Made by a program: the position numbers and the translations under genes. 61,159 nucleotides of DNA from Synechococcus sp. M44_DOE_062 (GTDB taxonomy: Bacteria; Cyanobacteriota; Cyanobacteriia; Thermostichales; Thermostichaceae), in contig DVDX01000021.1 in NCBI GenBank assembly GCA_015295985.1, positions 1-61,159 of the forward strand, given 5' to 3'. Position 1 is the first letter of the stretch. Each line of letters begins with the position of its first letter. Below the pieces are notes generated by a model. That model was given only the letters and a program-made list of their open reading frames with translations. It searched no databases and was not told the origin of the DNA. Of this stretch, positions 25,677 through 34,382 are shown one piece after another.

Positions 25677-26357
25677 CTAGGGAGCAACGACATAGCGATC
25701 CTGGGAGAGGCGCTCGTTGCCCCGGTACACGCTCACCTGCAAGTGCTGGGGATCCAGCCGGTGCTGCTCTACACGGATGGGTGGGATCCTCAGGGCGTGG
25801 CGGGATCCCCGTCCCAGCACGGACACGATCAGATTTTGGCCGCGGATCTGAACTCGCAAGCGCACCGGCCAGGGGAACGGGTTGCGCAGCTTGAGGTCGG
25901 CCAAGCCGTACCAAACGGTGGCATCCAGGCCAGGGGGTACCGACTCCACCTGCCGGTAATGGGGGTGCCTTTCCACCACCTCCAGCCCTGCCAACAGAGC
26001 GGCATTGTAGAGGCTAGAGGACACCTGACAGATTCCTCCCCCCACCGAATCTAGGGTTTCGGCCACCATAAACACCGGCGCGGGCACATAGCCTCGTTCC
26101 AGGCTGCGGGGCCCCACCACTTGGTTGAAGGAAAAAATCGCCTGTTCCGGGGAGCGTGCTGCAGGCATGATGTAAACCCCATCCAGGCTTTGGGCGGCTC
26201 GGCGAATGTTGTGGAGCTGAGAAGGGGTGCGCTCCCGCAAAGAAGTGACGTACTGGCTTAGGAGTGTTGGCGTGGGATCCGTCCACCACAAGGCCAGAAA
26301 GGCCAGTAGCGCCCCCACCAGCGCCGCCAATCTCCGCAGATTAACCTTGCTTCTCAC
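25677..26357 (-). CDS. VanW family protein
   Basis: A 226-residue protein with an N-terminal hydrophobic anchor (LAALVGALLAFLALWW) followed by the VanW domain: FSFNQVVGPRSLERGY, then the diagnostic GGGICQVSSSLYNAALLAGLEVVERHPHYRQV. VanW proteins occur beside vancomycin-resistance genes in Gram-positive bacteria but are widespread, probably cell-envelope proteins of unknown biochemistry. The gene follows the anti-sigma factor gene by one base on the same strand, so it may be part of that stress operon. Confidence 0.87.
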   Translation of the reverse strand: MRSKVNLRRLAALVGALLAFLALWWTDPTPTLLSQYVTSLRERTPSQLHNIRRAAQSLDGVYIMPAARSPEQAIFSFNQVVGPRSLERGYVPAPVFMVAETLDSVGGGICQVSSSLYNAALLAGLEVVERHPHYRQVESVPPGLDATVWYGLADLKLRNPFPWPVRLRVQIRGQNLIVSVLGRGSRHALRIPPIRVEQHRLDPQHLQVSVYRGNERLSQDRYVVAP

Positions 26358-26358
26358 C

Positions 26359-27159
26359 CTACACTTTGCCCGTCAGAAGGGGTTTCTCAGGCAGTTGATG
26401 GGCGCCGGTCGCAAAAGAGCTCCGTCCCGCTAGGGCGATCAGCAGCTCTTGGGCGCGGGTACCTGCCGGCAACGTGCGGGATGGGCGTAGGGCCACCAGG
26501 GCGGAACCTTGAGCATCCACCTGAAAGTCGCCACAGTAGAGGAACTCGCCATTGTCCAGCTTGAGCCAGAGGGAGTAGCGCTCCCCCGCCACCGGTTGGG
26601 GCAGATCCCGTGCAGCCAGGATAACCTCCTGCCAGTCTCCTGGGCGAAACAGCACGTTGGCCGTCCCCACTTCCCCCTGCAAATGCACCAGACGGGATCC
26701 CGGCTGTTGCAAGAGATGGGACAATGCCCGCACCGATTCTAACTGGGCCAGTTGCAGGGCTTGCCGCAGTCGCCAGTTGTCCAAGCTGAGCAGAACCAAA
26801 ATGGCTGCCACCAAGCCTCCCAACCAGCGCCACCCCACCCCCACAGCAGGCAGTGGGGAGTGAAGGGGAGTCGCCATCTCCTGTTCGCGCCAGCCGATAG
26901 CCTCCACCTCTGCCATCACCTTATCGCGCAAGCTGGCAGGCGGGAGCACTCCTGGCAATCCGTAGGGCAACAATTCCAAGGTTTCTTGCAAAGCTTGCAG
27001 TTCGGCCACCAACCGAGGGTCTTGAGTTAGGCGTGCCTCTAGAGCACTCGCCTGCTCGGGAGACAAGTCCCCCAGCAGATAGCCGGCCAGTTCTTCCTGT
27101 TCTTCCCATAAAGGGGGCGAGGTGGATAAGGACTCCGTCCCGCCGACGCGATCAGACAT
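26359..27159 (-). CDS. membrane anti-sigma factor, RskA-like
   Basis: About 266 residues from the ATG at 27159; a start at 27189 is possible. The N-terminal cytoplasmic part (EEQEELAGYLLGDLSPEQASALEARL) is the sigma-binding zone, without an obvious zinc motif. One membrane span follows (WLGGLVAAILVLLSLDNW). The C-terminal domain (residues about 170-265) matches the RskA/anti-sigma-K fold, with ANVLFRPGDWQEVILAARDLPQP and GERYSLWLKLDNGEFLYCGDF. It follows the sigma factor gene as expected for a cognate pair. Two stretches, MSDRVGGTES at its start and LAGRSSFATG near its end, are encoded by the dispersed repeat described at 27128 and 26418. Confidence 0.85.
   Translation of the reverse strand: MSDRVGGTESLSTSPPLWEEQEELAGYLLGDLSPEQASALEARLTQDPRLVAELQALQETLELLPYGLPGVLPPASLRDKVMAEVEAIGWREQEMATPLHSPLPAVGVGWRWLGGLVAAILVLLSLDNWRLRQALQLAQLESVRALSHLLQQPGSRLVHLQGEVGTANVLFRPGDWQEVILAARDLPQPVAGERYSLWLKLDNGEFLYCGDFQVDAQGSALVALRPSRTLPAGTRAQELLIALAGRSSFATGAHQLPEKPLLTGKV
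27128..27155 (+). repeat. dispersed repeat, family A, inside anti-sigma gene start
   Basis: This copy contains GGACTCCGTCCCGC followed by CGACGCGATCAG. Read on the minus strand it encodes the first residues of the anti-sigma factor (SDRVGGTESL). Related copies lie at 26418-26445, 27194-27220, 27455-27484, 46525-46547 and 51021-51053. Confidence 0.7.
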
Positions 27160-27193
27160 GGCTATCCCGACATCAGAACTCAACTCCAAACCT

Positions 27194-27220
27194 AGGACGC
27201 CGTCCCGCTAACGCGAGCAG
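27194..27220 (+). repeat. dispersed repeat, family A, at the sigma factor stop codon
   Basis: GGACGCCGTCCCGCTAACGC plus GAGCAG. On the minus strand it supplies the final Cys-Ser-Arg codons and the TAG stop of the sigma factor gene. Confidence 0.7.
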
Positions 27221-27831
27221 AAACCCAGAAGGACGCGCAGGGATCCCCGCAATTTGCAGAGGGCTTGGCGAGAGCGGGTCTTAACCGTTTCCAGGGGGAT
27301 CCCCAATTGGCCAGCAATGTCCACCTGGCTCAACCCTTGGTAGTAAAGCAACTCCAGGATCTGCCGTTGGCTTTCGGGCAGTTGGCCGAGGGCCGCTTGC
27401 ACCGCTTGCCGCCGCTCCTCGATGGAAACCTGCTCAAAAGGGAACGGAGTCTTGCTATCCGTCCCGCTAACACGAACGGCACTGAGAATAGTCTGCCAGC
27501 GTTTCCAAAGCAGTTGGTGGCTGCTCTGAGAACACAGACGGTCGATGGCCCGCGAGCGGGTCAACACACACAAAAAACGGCTCAGGGATCCCTGCCGAGG
27601 ATCATAGTCAGCCCTGCGCCACAGCTCAACAAACACCTCCTGGGTCAGGTCTTCTGCCTCAGCCACATGGCCCAGGATCTTGAAGGCCAGCCCATAGACC
27701 AAGCCGGCATAGCGATCGTAGAGTGCAGCCAGAGCAGCAGGTTGCCTGGCCTTGAGCACTTCCATCAGCTCCGAATCGAGGCGGGTCACCCGCTCGCACC
27801 GGCGGGACGGAGTCCTTGGTTGCTCAGCCAT
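27208..27831 (-). CDS. ECF-type sigma-70 family RNA polymerase sigma factor
   Basis: A 207-residue alternative sigma factor with region 2 (LAALYDRYAGLVYGLAFKILGHVAEAEDLTQEVFVELWR) and region 4 (LPESQRQILELLYYQGLSQVDIAGQLGIPLETVKTRSRQAL), lacking region 1 and 3. The ATG at 27831 was preferred to one at 27864. It forms an operon with the anti-sigma and VanW genes. Three dispersed-repeat copies touch the gene: one encodes VRVSGTDSKTP between regions 2 and 4, one lies near the start, and one supplies the last residues CSR and the TAG stop. Confidence 0.9.
   Translation of the reverse strand: MAEQPRTPSRRCERVTRLDSELMEVLKARQPAALAALYDRYAGLVYGLAFKILGHVAEAEDLTQEVFVELWRRADYDPRQGSLSRFLCVLTRSRAIDRLCSQSSHQLLWKRWQTILSAVRVSGTDSKTPFPFEQVSIEERRQAVQAALGQLPESQRQILELLYYQGLSQVDIAGQLGIPLETVKTRSRQALCKLRGSLRVLLGFCSR
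27455..27484 (+). repeat. dispersed repeat, family A, inside the sigma factor gene
   Basis: Contains CCGTCCCGCTAACACGAACG. It is translated on the minus strand as SAVRVSGTDSK in the linker between sigma regions 2 and 4, so it is tolerated in frame. Confidence 0.7.
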
Positions 27832-27894
27832 GCTACACCCAGCGTCGCCCCACAGAACTATCAATGAAGATAGACCTAATGAAAGCCTATCCCC

Positions 27895-28512
27895 TCAGCC
27901 ACGGCGGGCTGCCCATTCCAAGCTGAGCAAGGCCGTGTTCACCAGCAAGGCCAGGGATCCCACTGCCAGGGAGCCAGCCCAGATCTTGTCGTAGCGACCG
28001 GCCTGGGCAATGCCATCGAACAGCAGGGTTCCCAGTCCCCCCGCCCCAAACTTGGCCCCCACGGTGGCAATAGCAATGGCCACAATCGCCGCCAGCCGCA
28101 GCCCCGCCAAAACAATGGGCAACATGAGCGGCACCTGCACCTGCCACCACCGTTGCCAGAGGTTCATCCCCATGCCCTTGGCCGCTTCCAGAATGGCAGG
28201 CTCAACCGAGCGCAGGCCCACGCAAAAGTGGCGCACCAAGATCACCTGCGTGTAGATCACCATCGCCACCACCACCGAGCGGGCATTCAGGCCGAACCAG
28301 GGCACCAACAAAATAATCAAAGCCAGGCTGGGCACCGTGTACAGGATGCTGAGGATCCCCATGACCGGCAGGGCCAACCAGCGCACCTGATGGATCAGCA
28401 GGGCCAACGGCAGCGCCAGCACCACCGCTATGCCCAAGGTCATCCCCACCATCGCCAAATGCTCTTGGGTGAGCTGCCACACCAGGCCGGGATGGCTGAG
28501 GAGATAGCTCAC
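27895..28512 (-). CDS. osmoprotectant-type ABC transporter permease (OpuCB/YehW-like)
   Basis: A 205-residue permease with about five membrane spans. It carries SILYTVPSLALIILL, the EAAKGMGMNLWQRWWQVQVPLMLPIVLAGLRLA docking loop, and a VGAKFGAGGLGTLLFDGI segment typical of glycine betaine/carnitine/choline permeases. The start is GTG at 28512, overlapping the ATPase stop by 4 nt (GTGA), which supports this start over a longer one. It is the third gene of a binding protein-ATPase-permease operon. The true substrate (betaine, glucosylglycerol or another compatible solute) is not readable from sequence. Confidence 0.87.
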   Translation of the reverse strand: MSYLLSHPGLVWQLTQEHLAMVGMTLGIAVVLALPLALLIHQVRWLALPVMGILSILYTVPSLALIILLVPWFGLNARSVVVAMVIYTQVILVRHFCVGLRSVEPAILEAAKGMGMNLWQRWWQVQVPLMLPIVLAGLRLAAIVAIAIATVGAKFGAGGLGTLLFDGIAQAGRYDKIWAGSLAVGSLALLVNTALLSLEWAARRG

Positions 28513-29477
28513 GCGGATCCCCCTTCCAGCATGGCCAAGCTGCGAATGTGATCCAAGGTCAAAACTCCAATGGCTCGCCCGTCTTCCCACACCGTCAGTG
28601 CTGCTGCCCCTGTGCGCAACAGTAGGGACAGGGCTTGCCGCAAAGTTGCCTGGGGCCTGATCATTGCTCCCTCCTGGATTTTGTGATTGTGAGGGATCCC
28701 GGCCATCGCCGTTTCCACCCGCAGCACACTCAGTTGCCGCACCATGTCATCTGCCCCCAGCAGTTCCCTAACAAAGGGAGTAGCCGGTTGGGTGAGCAGC
28801 CGAAAGGGAGTGTCGAACTGCACCACCCGCCCCTTCTGCATCACCAAAATGCGATCCGCCAGGCGCAGCGCCTCCTCCACATCGTGGGAGACAAACAGGA
28901 TGGTCTTTTTCAACTGCCGTTGCAGGCGCAGGATCTCCTCTTGCAGCTTGCCGCGGGTAATGGCATCGATGGCCCCAAAAGGCTCATCCATCAGCAGCAG
29001 CCCTGGATCCCCGGCCAGTGCCCGAGCCAGACCGACCCGCTGTTGTTGTCCACCCGACAGTTGGGCAGGGTAGCGGTGTCTGTACTCGTGGGGGGGCAAA
29101 TTAACCAAGCTGAGCAGCTCGTCCACCCGCTCGCGGATACGCTCCTTTGCCCATCCCAAAAGTCGCGGCACCACCGCCACATTCTGGGCCACCGTCATGT
29201 GGGGAAACAGCCCCGATTGCTGGATAACATAGCCAATCCGCTGCCGCAGAGCCGTGACAGGGAACTGGCGAATATCTCGCCCGTCCAAGCGAATCTGCCC
29301 TTGGGTGGGATCCAGCAGGCGATTCACCATTTTCAGAAGGGTGGTTTTGCCGCAGCCGGAAGGCCCCAAAATGACCACCAACTGGCCCGATTCTACGGAA
29401 AAACTGCACTCCTCCACAGCCGGCTGGGAACTGTGGGGAAAGCGCAGCGATACCCGCTCAAACTCAACGGTGCTCAC
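28509..29477 (-). CDS. osmoprotectant-type ABC transporter ATPase (OpuCA/ProV-like)
   Basis: A 322-residue ATPase with Walker A GPSGCGKTTLLKMVNRLL, Q-loop YVIQQSGLFPHMTV, signature LSGGQQQRVGLARALA, Walker B LLLMDEPFGAIDAITR and switch SHDVEEAL. The C-terminal 80 residues resemble one CBS-like half (MIRPQATLRQALSLLLRTGAAALTVWEDGRAIGVLTLDHI), as in OpuCA, where CBS domains sense ionic strength. It overlaps the permease start by 4 nt and follows the binding-protein gene by 26 bp. Confidence 0.9.
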   Translation of the reverse strand: MSTVEFERVSLRFPHSSQPAVEECSFSVESGQLVVILGPSGCGKTTLLKMVNRLLDPTQGQIRLDGRDIRQFPVTALRQRIGYVIQQSGLFPHMTVAQNVAVVPRLLGWAKERIRERVDELLSLVNLPPHEYRHRYPAQLSGGQQQRVGLARALAGDPGLLLMDEPFGAIDAITRGKLQEEILRLQRQLKKTILFVSHDVEEALRLADRILVMQKGRVVQFDTPFRLLTQPATPFVRELLGADDMVRQLSVLRVETAMAGIPHNHKIQEGAMIRPQATLRQALSLLLRTGAAALTVWEDGRAIGVLTLDHIRSLAMLEGGSA

Positions 29478-29503
29478 CTCAGGGCCTCATGCAACGGGCA
29501 AGG

Positions 29504-30403
29504 TTATTGCTTGAGAATGCCGGCTTCCACCAAGAAGTCTCTGGCCACCTCCGCTGGCTCCTTGCGGTTGCCGCTCACCTCGTAGTTCAGCCGCTGCATC
29601 ACCTCATCCGTCAGCAGAGGGGAAAGAGCATTCAAGGCAGCGGCAATGCCGGGGTTGGCCTCTAGGGTATCCTTGCGCACCACCGGCGCCACTTGGTAGG
29701 GAGGGAAAAGCTGCTTGTCATCCTCCAGCAGCACCAGGTCAAAGGCAGCAATTTCTCCATCGGTGCCGAAGGCCACCGCCACATCCGCTTCCCCATTGAC
29801 CAAGCCCTGGTAGCGCAGGCCGGGATCCACTGCTTTGTAAGCCTTGAGCCGAAAATTGCCATAGACGGCCTGGATCCCAGGTAGGCCATCTTCGCGGGCT
29901 TGAAACTCTGGTGGCCCGATCATCACCAGCTCGCCCGCCTTGGCCACCATGTCCGAGATGGTGGTGATGCCCAGCTCAGCCGCTCTGGCGCGGGTCATGG
30001 CCAGAGCCTGAGTGTTGTTCATGGGGGCGGGATCCAACCAAATCAGTTGGAACTGGCTCTCGTACTCGCGGGCCACCGTCGCATATACTTCTGCCGGGTC
30101 GCCGCTGGTGGGCAACTTGAGTACCGTCAGCAGGCCGGTGCCGGTGTACTCCGGGTAAAGATCGATCTCGCCGCTCAGCAGGCCCGCATGAGCTACCGGC
30201 GTGCCCCCCAGGTTGAGTTTACGCTCCACCGTGAACCCTGCCGCCTCCAGGGCCAAGGCGTACATTTCCCCCAAAATAAACTGCTCGGTGAAGTCCTTGG
30301 AGCCGACGGTAATGGGCTTGGCGAGGCTCCTCTGGGGAGCGAGAGCAAGAACTGTCAGCCCCGACAGGGCCAGCAGGGCCAGGCGACGAGTGGTTTTCAG
30401 CAT
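29504..30403 (-). CDS. osmoprotectant-type ABC substrate-binding protein (OpuCC/OsmF-like)
   Basis: Exported binding protein of about 299 residues. The ATG at 30403 gives a good signal peptide (KTTRRLALLALSGLTVLALAPQRSLA). The OpuAC-type domain follows with ITVGSKDFTEQFILGEMYALALEAAG and LLSGEIDLYPEYTGTGLLTVL, both typical of quaternary-amine binders, and ends EVARDFLVEAGILKQ. No lipobox cysteine is seen, so the protein would be free in the periplasm. It is the first gene of the three-gene operon. Confidence 0.88.
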   Translation of the reverse strand: MLKTTRRLALLALSGLTVLALAPQRSLAKPITVGSKDFTEQFILGEMYALALEAAGFTVERKLNLGGTPVAHAGLLSGEIDLYPEYTGTGLLTVLKLPTSGDPAEVYATVAREYESQFQLIWLDPAPMNNTQALAMTRARAAELGITTISDMVAKAGELVMIGPPEFQAREDGLPGIQAVYGNFRLKAYKAVDPGLRYQGLVNGEADVAVAFGTDGEIAAFDLVLLEDDKQLFPPYQVAPVVRKDTLEANPGIAAALNALSPLLTDEVMQRLNYEVSGNRKEPAEVARDFLVEAGILKQ

Positions 30404-30725
30404 AGGCAAGGTGAGAAGGGATCCCAGGCTAATGACAAGAGGCCCTGCCGAGAGCATTCCGGCCCGGGCCAGGAAGTTTTGACTGCTGAACCACCATTAA
30501 ACCATTATTCCCCCCGGACTGTGACTGCAAGAACGGACAGTAGAGACTGCCAGCACAGTCGCTTCAAGTTGGTTTGAAATAGACACAGTGTTCCGCGGCG
30601 ACGGCCCCTCTCTCAGAAAAAGAGGGGAGTTAGAAACCCAAGTTAACAGCTTCACTCCTGTCGAGAACAACTCTGAGGTGTCGCTTGGGTCTTGTTGATG
30701 CTTGAGGAGTGGTGAGAACGTCCAA

Positions 30726-31970
30726 TCAGCCTCCGCTTGGGGCTGGGAAAGAGCCTGTTACCGCCCGGATCTTCTGTCGCCGCCCGGCCCGCTCGATCTC
30801 CAGCTCCAAGGTGCTGCCCACCTCGGTGCGCTCCACCTCCTGTTGCACCTGATCGGCTGTGGTTACGGCACGACCATTGATGGAGAGAATGACATCCCCA
30901 GACCGCAACCCCGCTCGTTCCGCCGGGGATCCCTGGATGACTTCGCCAATCAGCACGCCCTGATCCACCGTTATCAAAATGCGGCTATTGGGATCCTGGT
31001 TGAGGCGCTCCTTCAACTCCGAAGTCAGCGTCAGCATGCGGATGCCCAGATAGGGGTGATCCACCCTGCCGCGGGTAATCAGTTGGTTGGCCACCCGCTG
31101 GGCCGTCTCAATGGGAATGGCGAAGCCCAACCCTTGCGCCCCCTGGATGATGGCGGTGTTCACCCCGATCACCTCCCCTTGGGCGTTGAGCAGCGGCCCG
31201 CCGGAATTGCCGGGGTTAATGGCTGCATCCGTTTGGATAAAAGACACCCGCTTGTCGGGCACCCGAATCTCCCCGCTGGAGCGGCCCAAAGCACTGATGA
31301 TGCCAGCCGTAACGGTGTTATCCAAACCCAGGGGGTTGCCGATGGCAATGGCCCACTGGCCCGGCTCCAGGGTTTCCGAGCGCCCCAGCTTCACCGTCGG
31401 TAGGTTTTGCGCTTGGATCTTCACCACCGCAATATCCGTAACCGGATCCGAGCCGATGACCTGCCCATCAAAGCTGCGGGTATCCTTAAGCGTCACCGTC
31501 ACCTTGTCGGATCCCTCGACCACATGGGCATTGGTGATGATCTGGCCATCCGGGCTGATGATGAACCCAGAGCCGGTTCCCTGCTGCCGCCGCTGCCGAG
31601 GGATAGAAGGGATCGCTTGGCCGAAGAAATCCCGGAAAAAGGGATCGCTGAAAAACTCCTCAGGAAAAGGTGCAGGGGCGCGCACCGTCCGCTCCGAATC
31701 AATGCGAACCACTGCCGGCCCCACCTTTTGGGCCACATCGGCGATGAAGTTCAGGTTCAGTTGGGGCAGAGTTGCCGTTGTTTGGGCAGATACCCCCTTG
31801 CCCCCCATCAGAGCTGCTCCCAGCCCAATGCCCAGCAGCACCAGCAGCACCGACGAGAGAAGAGACTTCCAAGTGGAAACAGCAAAAGGCTTGAACAAGG
31901 ATTGGGCAGGTTGGGCAGAAGCTTCTGACCGGGGAGAGGGCTGGCCTGGCATGGATGTGCTGCGCTTCAT
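30726..31970 (-). CDS. HtrA/Deg-family periplasmic serine protease with PDZ domain
   Basis: Protein quality-control protease (HhoA/HhoB/HtrA group). An N-terminal membrane anchor or signal (WKSLLSSVLLVLLGIGLGAALMGG) precedes a trypsin-like domain with His in ITNAHVVEG, Asp in DPVTDIAVV and Ser in NPGNSGGPLLN. One PDZ domain follows (DQGVLIGEVIQGSPAERAGLRSGDVILSINGRAV), ending with a short basic tail. About 414 residues, the size of cyanobacterial Deg proteases. The ATG at 31970 was used; a GTG two codons earlier is possible. Assignment among HhoA, HhoB and HtrA needs a tree. Confidence 0.92.
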   Translation of the reverse strand: MKRSTSMPGQPSPRSEASAQPAQSLFKPFAVSTWKSLLSSVLLVLLGIGLGAALMGGKGVSAQTTATLPQLNLNFIADVAQKVGPAVVRIDSERTVRAPAPFPEEFFSDPFFRDFFGQAIPSIPRQRRQQGTGSGFIISPDGQIITNAHVVEGSDKVTVTLKDTRSFDGQVIGSDPVTDIAVVKIQAQNLPTVKLGRSETLEPGQWAIAIGNPLGLDNTVTAGIISALGRSSGEIRVPDKRVSFIQTDAAINPGNSGGPLLNAQGEVIGVNTAIIQGAQGLGFAIPIETAQRVANQLITRGRVDHPYLGIRMLTLTSELKERLNQDPNSRILITVDQGVLIGEVIQGSPAERAGLRSGDVILSINGRAVTTADQVQQEVERTEVGSTLELEIERAGRRQKIRAVTGSFPAPSGG

Positions 31971-32256
31971 AGCCACAGGAGAACGGAAGAAAAGGGCTGG
32001 GATCGGTGAAAGACTTCGGCCCCACGCAGGGGAAGAAACCTAGAGCCTAATCTAACATGGACAGCAGGGATCCCAGAGGGGGCAACCCTGGCGCTTTGCC
32101 GTACTTCCATCTGGAGCGAAGAGCAGTGGAATCTGCTCACCCAAGGTAGCCCATCTCACATCCAACTGGCTTTGATCAGAGGAGAAGGCCCAAAAAGCTT
32201 TTGCTTTGTTCCCGGCTTTGCCCGGTCTGCAGCTAATATTAAGTGGGGGTAAGACC

Positions 32257-32964
32257 ATGACCAACCCAGCCAGCCGCCTGTTGGCTCCTCTGCTTGGTGG
32301 ATTGCTCTCGGCACAGATGGCCGCCCCAGTTTTGGCGCAAATGGGGCCCTTGCCACCACCGCCTCCTGGAGAAGGATGGCGTCCCGTGAATCCTCGCCCC
32401 CTTCCCCCTGGCCCTCAACCCCTGCAGCCGGGCCAGCCCTTTCAATTGCAGACCACCTTGCTATTGCGATCTGGGGATCTGATCCAAGCGGTGCATCGCT
32501 CTCCAGAAACCCTCTTGATTGCCCCTGGGGAAACCCATGCCGTCAGCCTCAGCCTGGATACTCCTCTGCGGGACATCTACGGCAACACGGTCGTCCCGGT
32601 GGGGGCCGTTTTGGAAGGCCAATTTCAGCCGGTGAGCGGCGGCACCCAGTTTGTTTCGCGGGCCCTGATTTTCAACGGCCAATCCTACCCTCTCTACGCC
32701 CAGAGCCAGGTTATCCCGCTGCGCAAGGATCCCCGCCACACTTCCGGGGAAGCGATTGTGCAGGATGCCTTGATTGGGGCAGCCGCAGGAGCGATCTTGG
32801 GGGGCCTCTTCGGCGACCGGGTGATCTCGACGGAGAAAGTGCTGGGTGGAGCAGCGGCAGGGGCTGTCATCGGCAATGTAACGGCACCGGAAGTGGCGGT
32901 GATCGACGCCAACGCCACCCTGACGCTGACGGTCACCCAAGATTTTCAGCCCTACCTGCCCTAG
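32257..32964 (+). CDS. exported protein with glycine-zipper region, function unknown
   Basis: A 235-residue protein with a signal peptide (SRLLAPLLGGLLSAQMAAPVLAQ), a proline-rich segment (about 27-60), a beta-rich middle (LDTPLRDIYGNTVVPVGAVLEGQFQPV), then an Ala/Gly hydrophobic stretch AAAGAILGGLFGDRV and GGAAAGAVIGNVTAP, resembling glycine-zipper outer-membrane or envelope proteins. The ATG at 32257 follows a GGGGG run. The middle pattern (GTVVPVGAVLEGQ) recalls TrbI/conjugal-type or cyanobacterial envelope proteins. No function assigned. It is divergent from the Deg protease. Confidence 0.65.
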   Translation: MTNPASRLLAPLLGGLLSAQMAAPVLAQMGPLPPPPPGEGWRPVNPRPLPPGPQPLQPGQPFQLQTTLLLRSGDLIQAVHRSPETLLIAPGETHAVSLSLDTPLRDIYGNTVVPVGAVLEGQFQPVSGGTQFVSRALIFNGQSYPLYAQSQVIPLRKDPRHTSGEAIVQDALIGAAAGAILGGLFGDRVISTEKVLGGAAAGAVIGNVTAPEVAVIDANATLTLTVTQDFQPYLP

Positions 32965-33001
32965 TGAGCTCTTGAAAACAGCTCTGGCCAGGGATCCCTT
33001 T

Positions 33002-33691
33002 CTAGGGACTGGCAGTGAGCCGATCCAAAATCTCGTCGTGGGAGAGGCCCTTGTGCACCCATTCCTCGCAGTGGTGCAGCCGCTGGGCCGTACCGATGAG
33101 GAAGCGGTTGAGATCGGCTCCCAGGGATTCGCAGGTGGTCTGCACGCAGATGAGATCCCGCCCTGAAAGCAAGGAGAAGAGGCTGGCCAGCATTCCCGCC
33201 TCCAAATATCCGGCAGGCTCTCGCCGTGTAGAAGGTTCCTCCGGCTTGAAGCTGGCGCGAGCGGCAAGGGCAAACCCGGAATTGCGGATCCCGGCTTGAA
33301 CCAAGCCGTGGTCGGCGGCGGAAAAATCCAGCTCCAGACGTCCCCAGCCGTGGGTAGCCCAGAGATCGCTGAGGGCATCCAGGAAGATCCCCATCGGCAA
33401 TTCCTGCAGCGGCTGCTGGTAGTAGCCGGAAAGCTCGTCTTCAATACGGCGGAAAAACGCCTCTCCCCAATCGCGGCCACAGTTGTAGAGAATGACGCGG
33501 GTGGCTTGGCCGGTTTCGTAGCGCAGGCCGGAGTAGAGAGCTTCCAGCAGGGGCATGGGAAAGGCCGCCAAGCGGTACCCTCCACGGCTGTACAGCAGTC
33601 CGGTGTGGATGTCGGGGCGGATGTAGTAGGCGGGGCTGAAGCAGTGTCCGGGCAAGATCTGGTCTTGCAGAATCTCTTGCAGGGAGATCAT
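33002..33691 (-). CDS. V4R-domain protein, PAP-operon type (Slr0147-like)
   Basis: A 229-residue protein from the ATG at 33691. A V4R (4-vinyl reductase) small-molecule-binding domain occupies most of it: GYRLAAFPMPLLEALYSGLRYETGQATRVILYNCGRDWGEAF and later YLEAGMLASLFSLLSGRDLICVQTTCESLGADLNRFLIG. In Synechocystis, slr0144 and slr0147 encode V4R proteins of the PAP operon, which supports photosystem II assembly. V4R domains are thought to bind tetrapyrrole-like or lipid ligands. It is the last gene of the minus-strand cluster that begins with the ferredoxin at 36817. Confidence 0.78.
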   Translation of the reverse strand: MISLQEILQDQILPGHCFSPAYYIRPDIHTGLLYSRGGYRLAAFPMPLLEALYSGLRYETGQATRVILYNCGRDWGEAFFRRIEDELSGYYQQPLQELPMGIFLDALSDLWATHGWGRLELDFSAADHGLVQAGIRNSGFALAARASFKPEEPSTRREPAGYLEAGMLASLFSLLSGRDLICVQTTCESLGADLNRFLIGTAQRLHHCEEWVHKGLSHDEILDRLTASP

Positions 33692-33880
33692 GGCTATTCT
33701 CGCAGTCAGGTGGACAAGAGGGCAGGGATGGATAGATTGGGGAGCGGCTGGAGTTTTTAGCGTGAGGGAATGAATGATTAGGGAGTGAGCTGTATACAGT
33801 AAATCGGGGTAAATCGGGAGAAGGAGATCGCTATCCGGGGGCGCAGGGAACTTTGGTGAATGGATTGAGGGCAAATGGAC

Positions 33881-34351
33881 TCAGTTAACCAGCATGGATT
33901 TGGCCAAAAGCAGATAAGGGCGGATCATTTCGCTCTCTTCTGCTCCAAAGCTGTAGGTCAGGGAGTCGAGCATCAACTTGTAGGCGGGCTGGCATTGGTC
34001 GCGCATCTTGAACGATTTCAGGATCGTCTCCAGCCAGTAGAGCAATTTATCCCGCAGATAGTCTTCGTCGTTGAGCAGCATAGCCATGCAGCAGTAGCGC
34101 CACACCATGCTCAGATCCCGGCGGCAGCGCTCCCAAGCCAGGCGACCATGTTGGCGGGTCAAATCCGGCATCATCGGCTGAAACTTCTCCATCACCCGAT
34201 CCAGCAACTCTTGTTCTTTGGCCTGGAGAACCTGGTAAAGGCGTACCCGCCTCGGGATCCCTTCCACGTAGGCGTGTAGAGTTTTCAACTCATCTGGGCG
34301 CAGATAGCGGCCCTCGCTTTGGTGCATCAGCTCGGCAACCTTTGAATTCAT
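33881..34351 (-). CDS. phycobilisome-like (globin-fold) protein of the PAP-type cluster
   Basis: A 156-residue protein whose middle (RLAWERCRRDLSMVWRYCCMAMLLNDEDYL) resembles the C-x-R-D / R-Y-x-x-Y-A helix of phycobiliproteins, where the cysteine binds a bilin. Overall it is divergent, so it is a phycobiliprotein relative rather than an antenna subunit. The N-terminal segment EGRYLRPDELKTLHAYVEGIPRRVRLYQVLQAKE is shared in pattern with the next gene upstream (EGDYLTPDDLQDLIRYSLSFQERLELYQVLQ), so the two are paralogues. Likely equivalent to slr0146 of the PAP operon, by position. Confidence 0.7.
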   Translation of the reverse strand: MNSKVAELMHQSEGRYLRPDELKTLHAYVEGIPRRVRLYQVLQAKEQELLDRVMEKFQPMMPDLTRQHGRLAWERCRRDLSMVWRYCCMAMLLNDEDYLRDKLLYWLETILKSFKMRDQCQPAYKLMLDSLTYSFGAEESEMIRPYLLLAKSMLVN

Positions 34352-34382
34352 AGACAGATCCTCCGTTAGTTGGCTAGTTGGC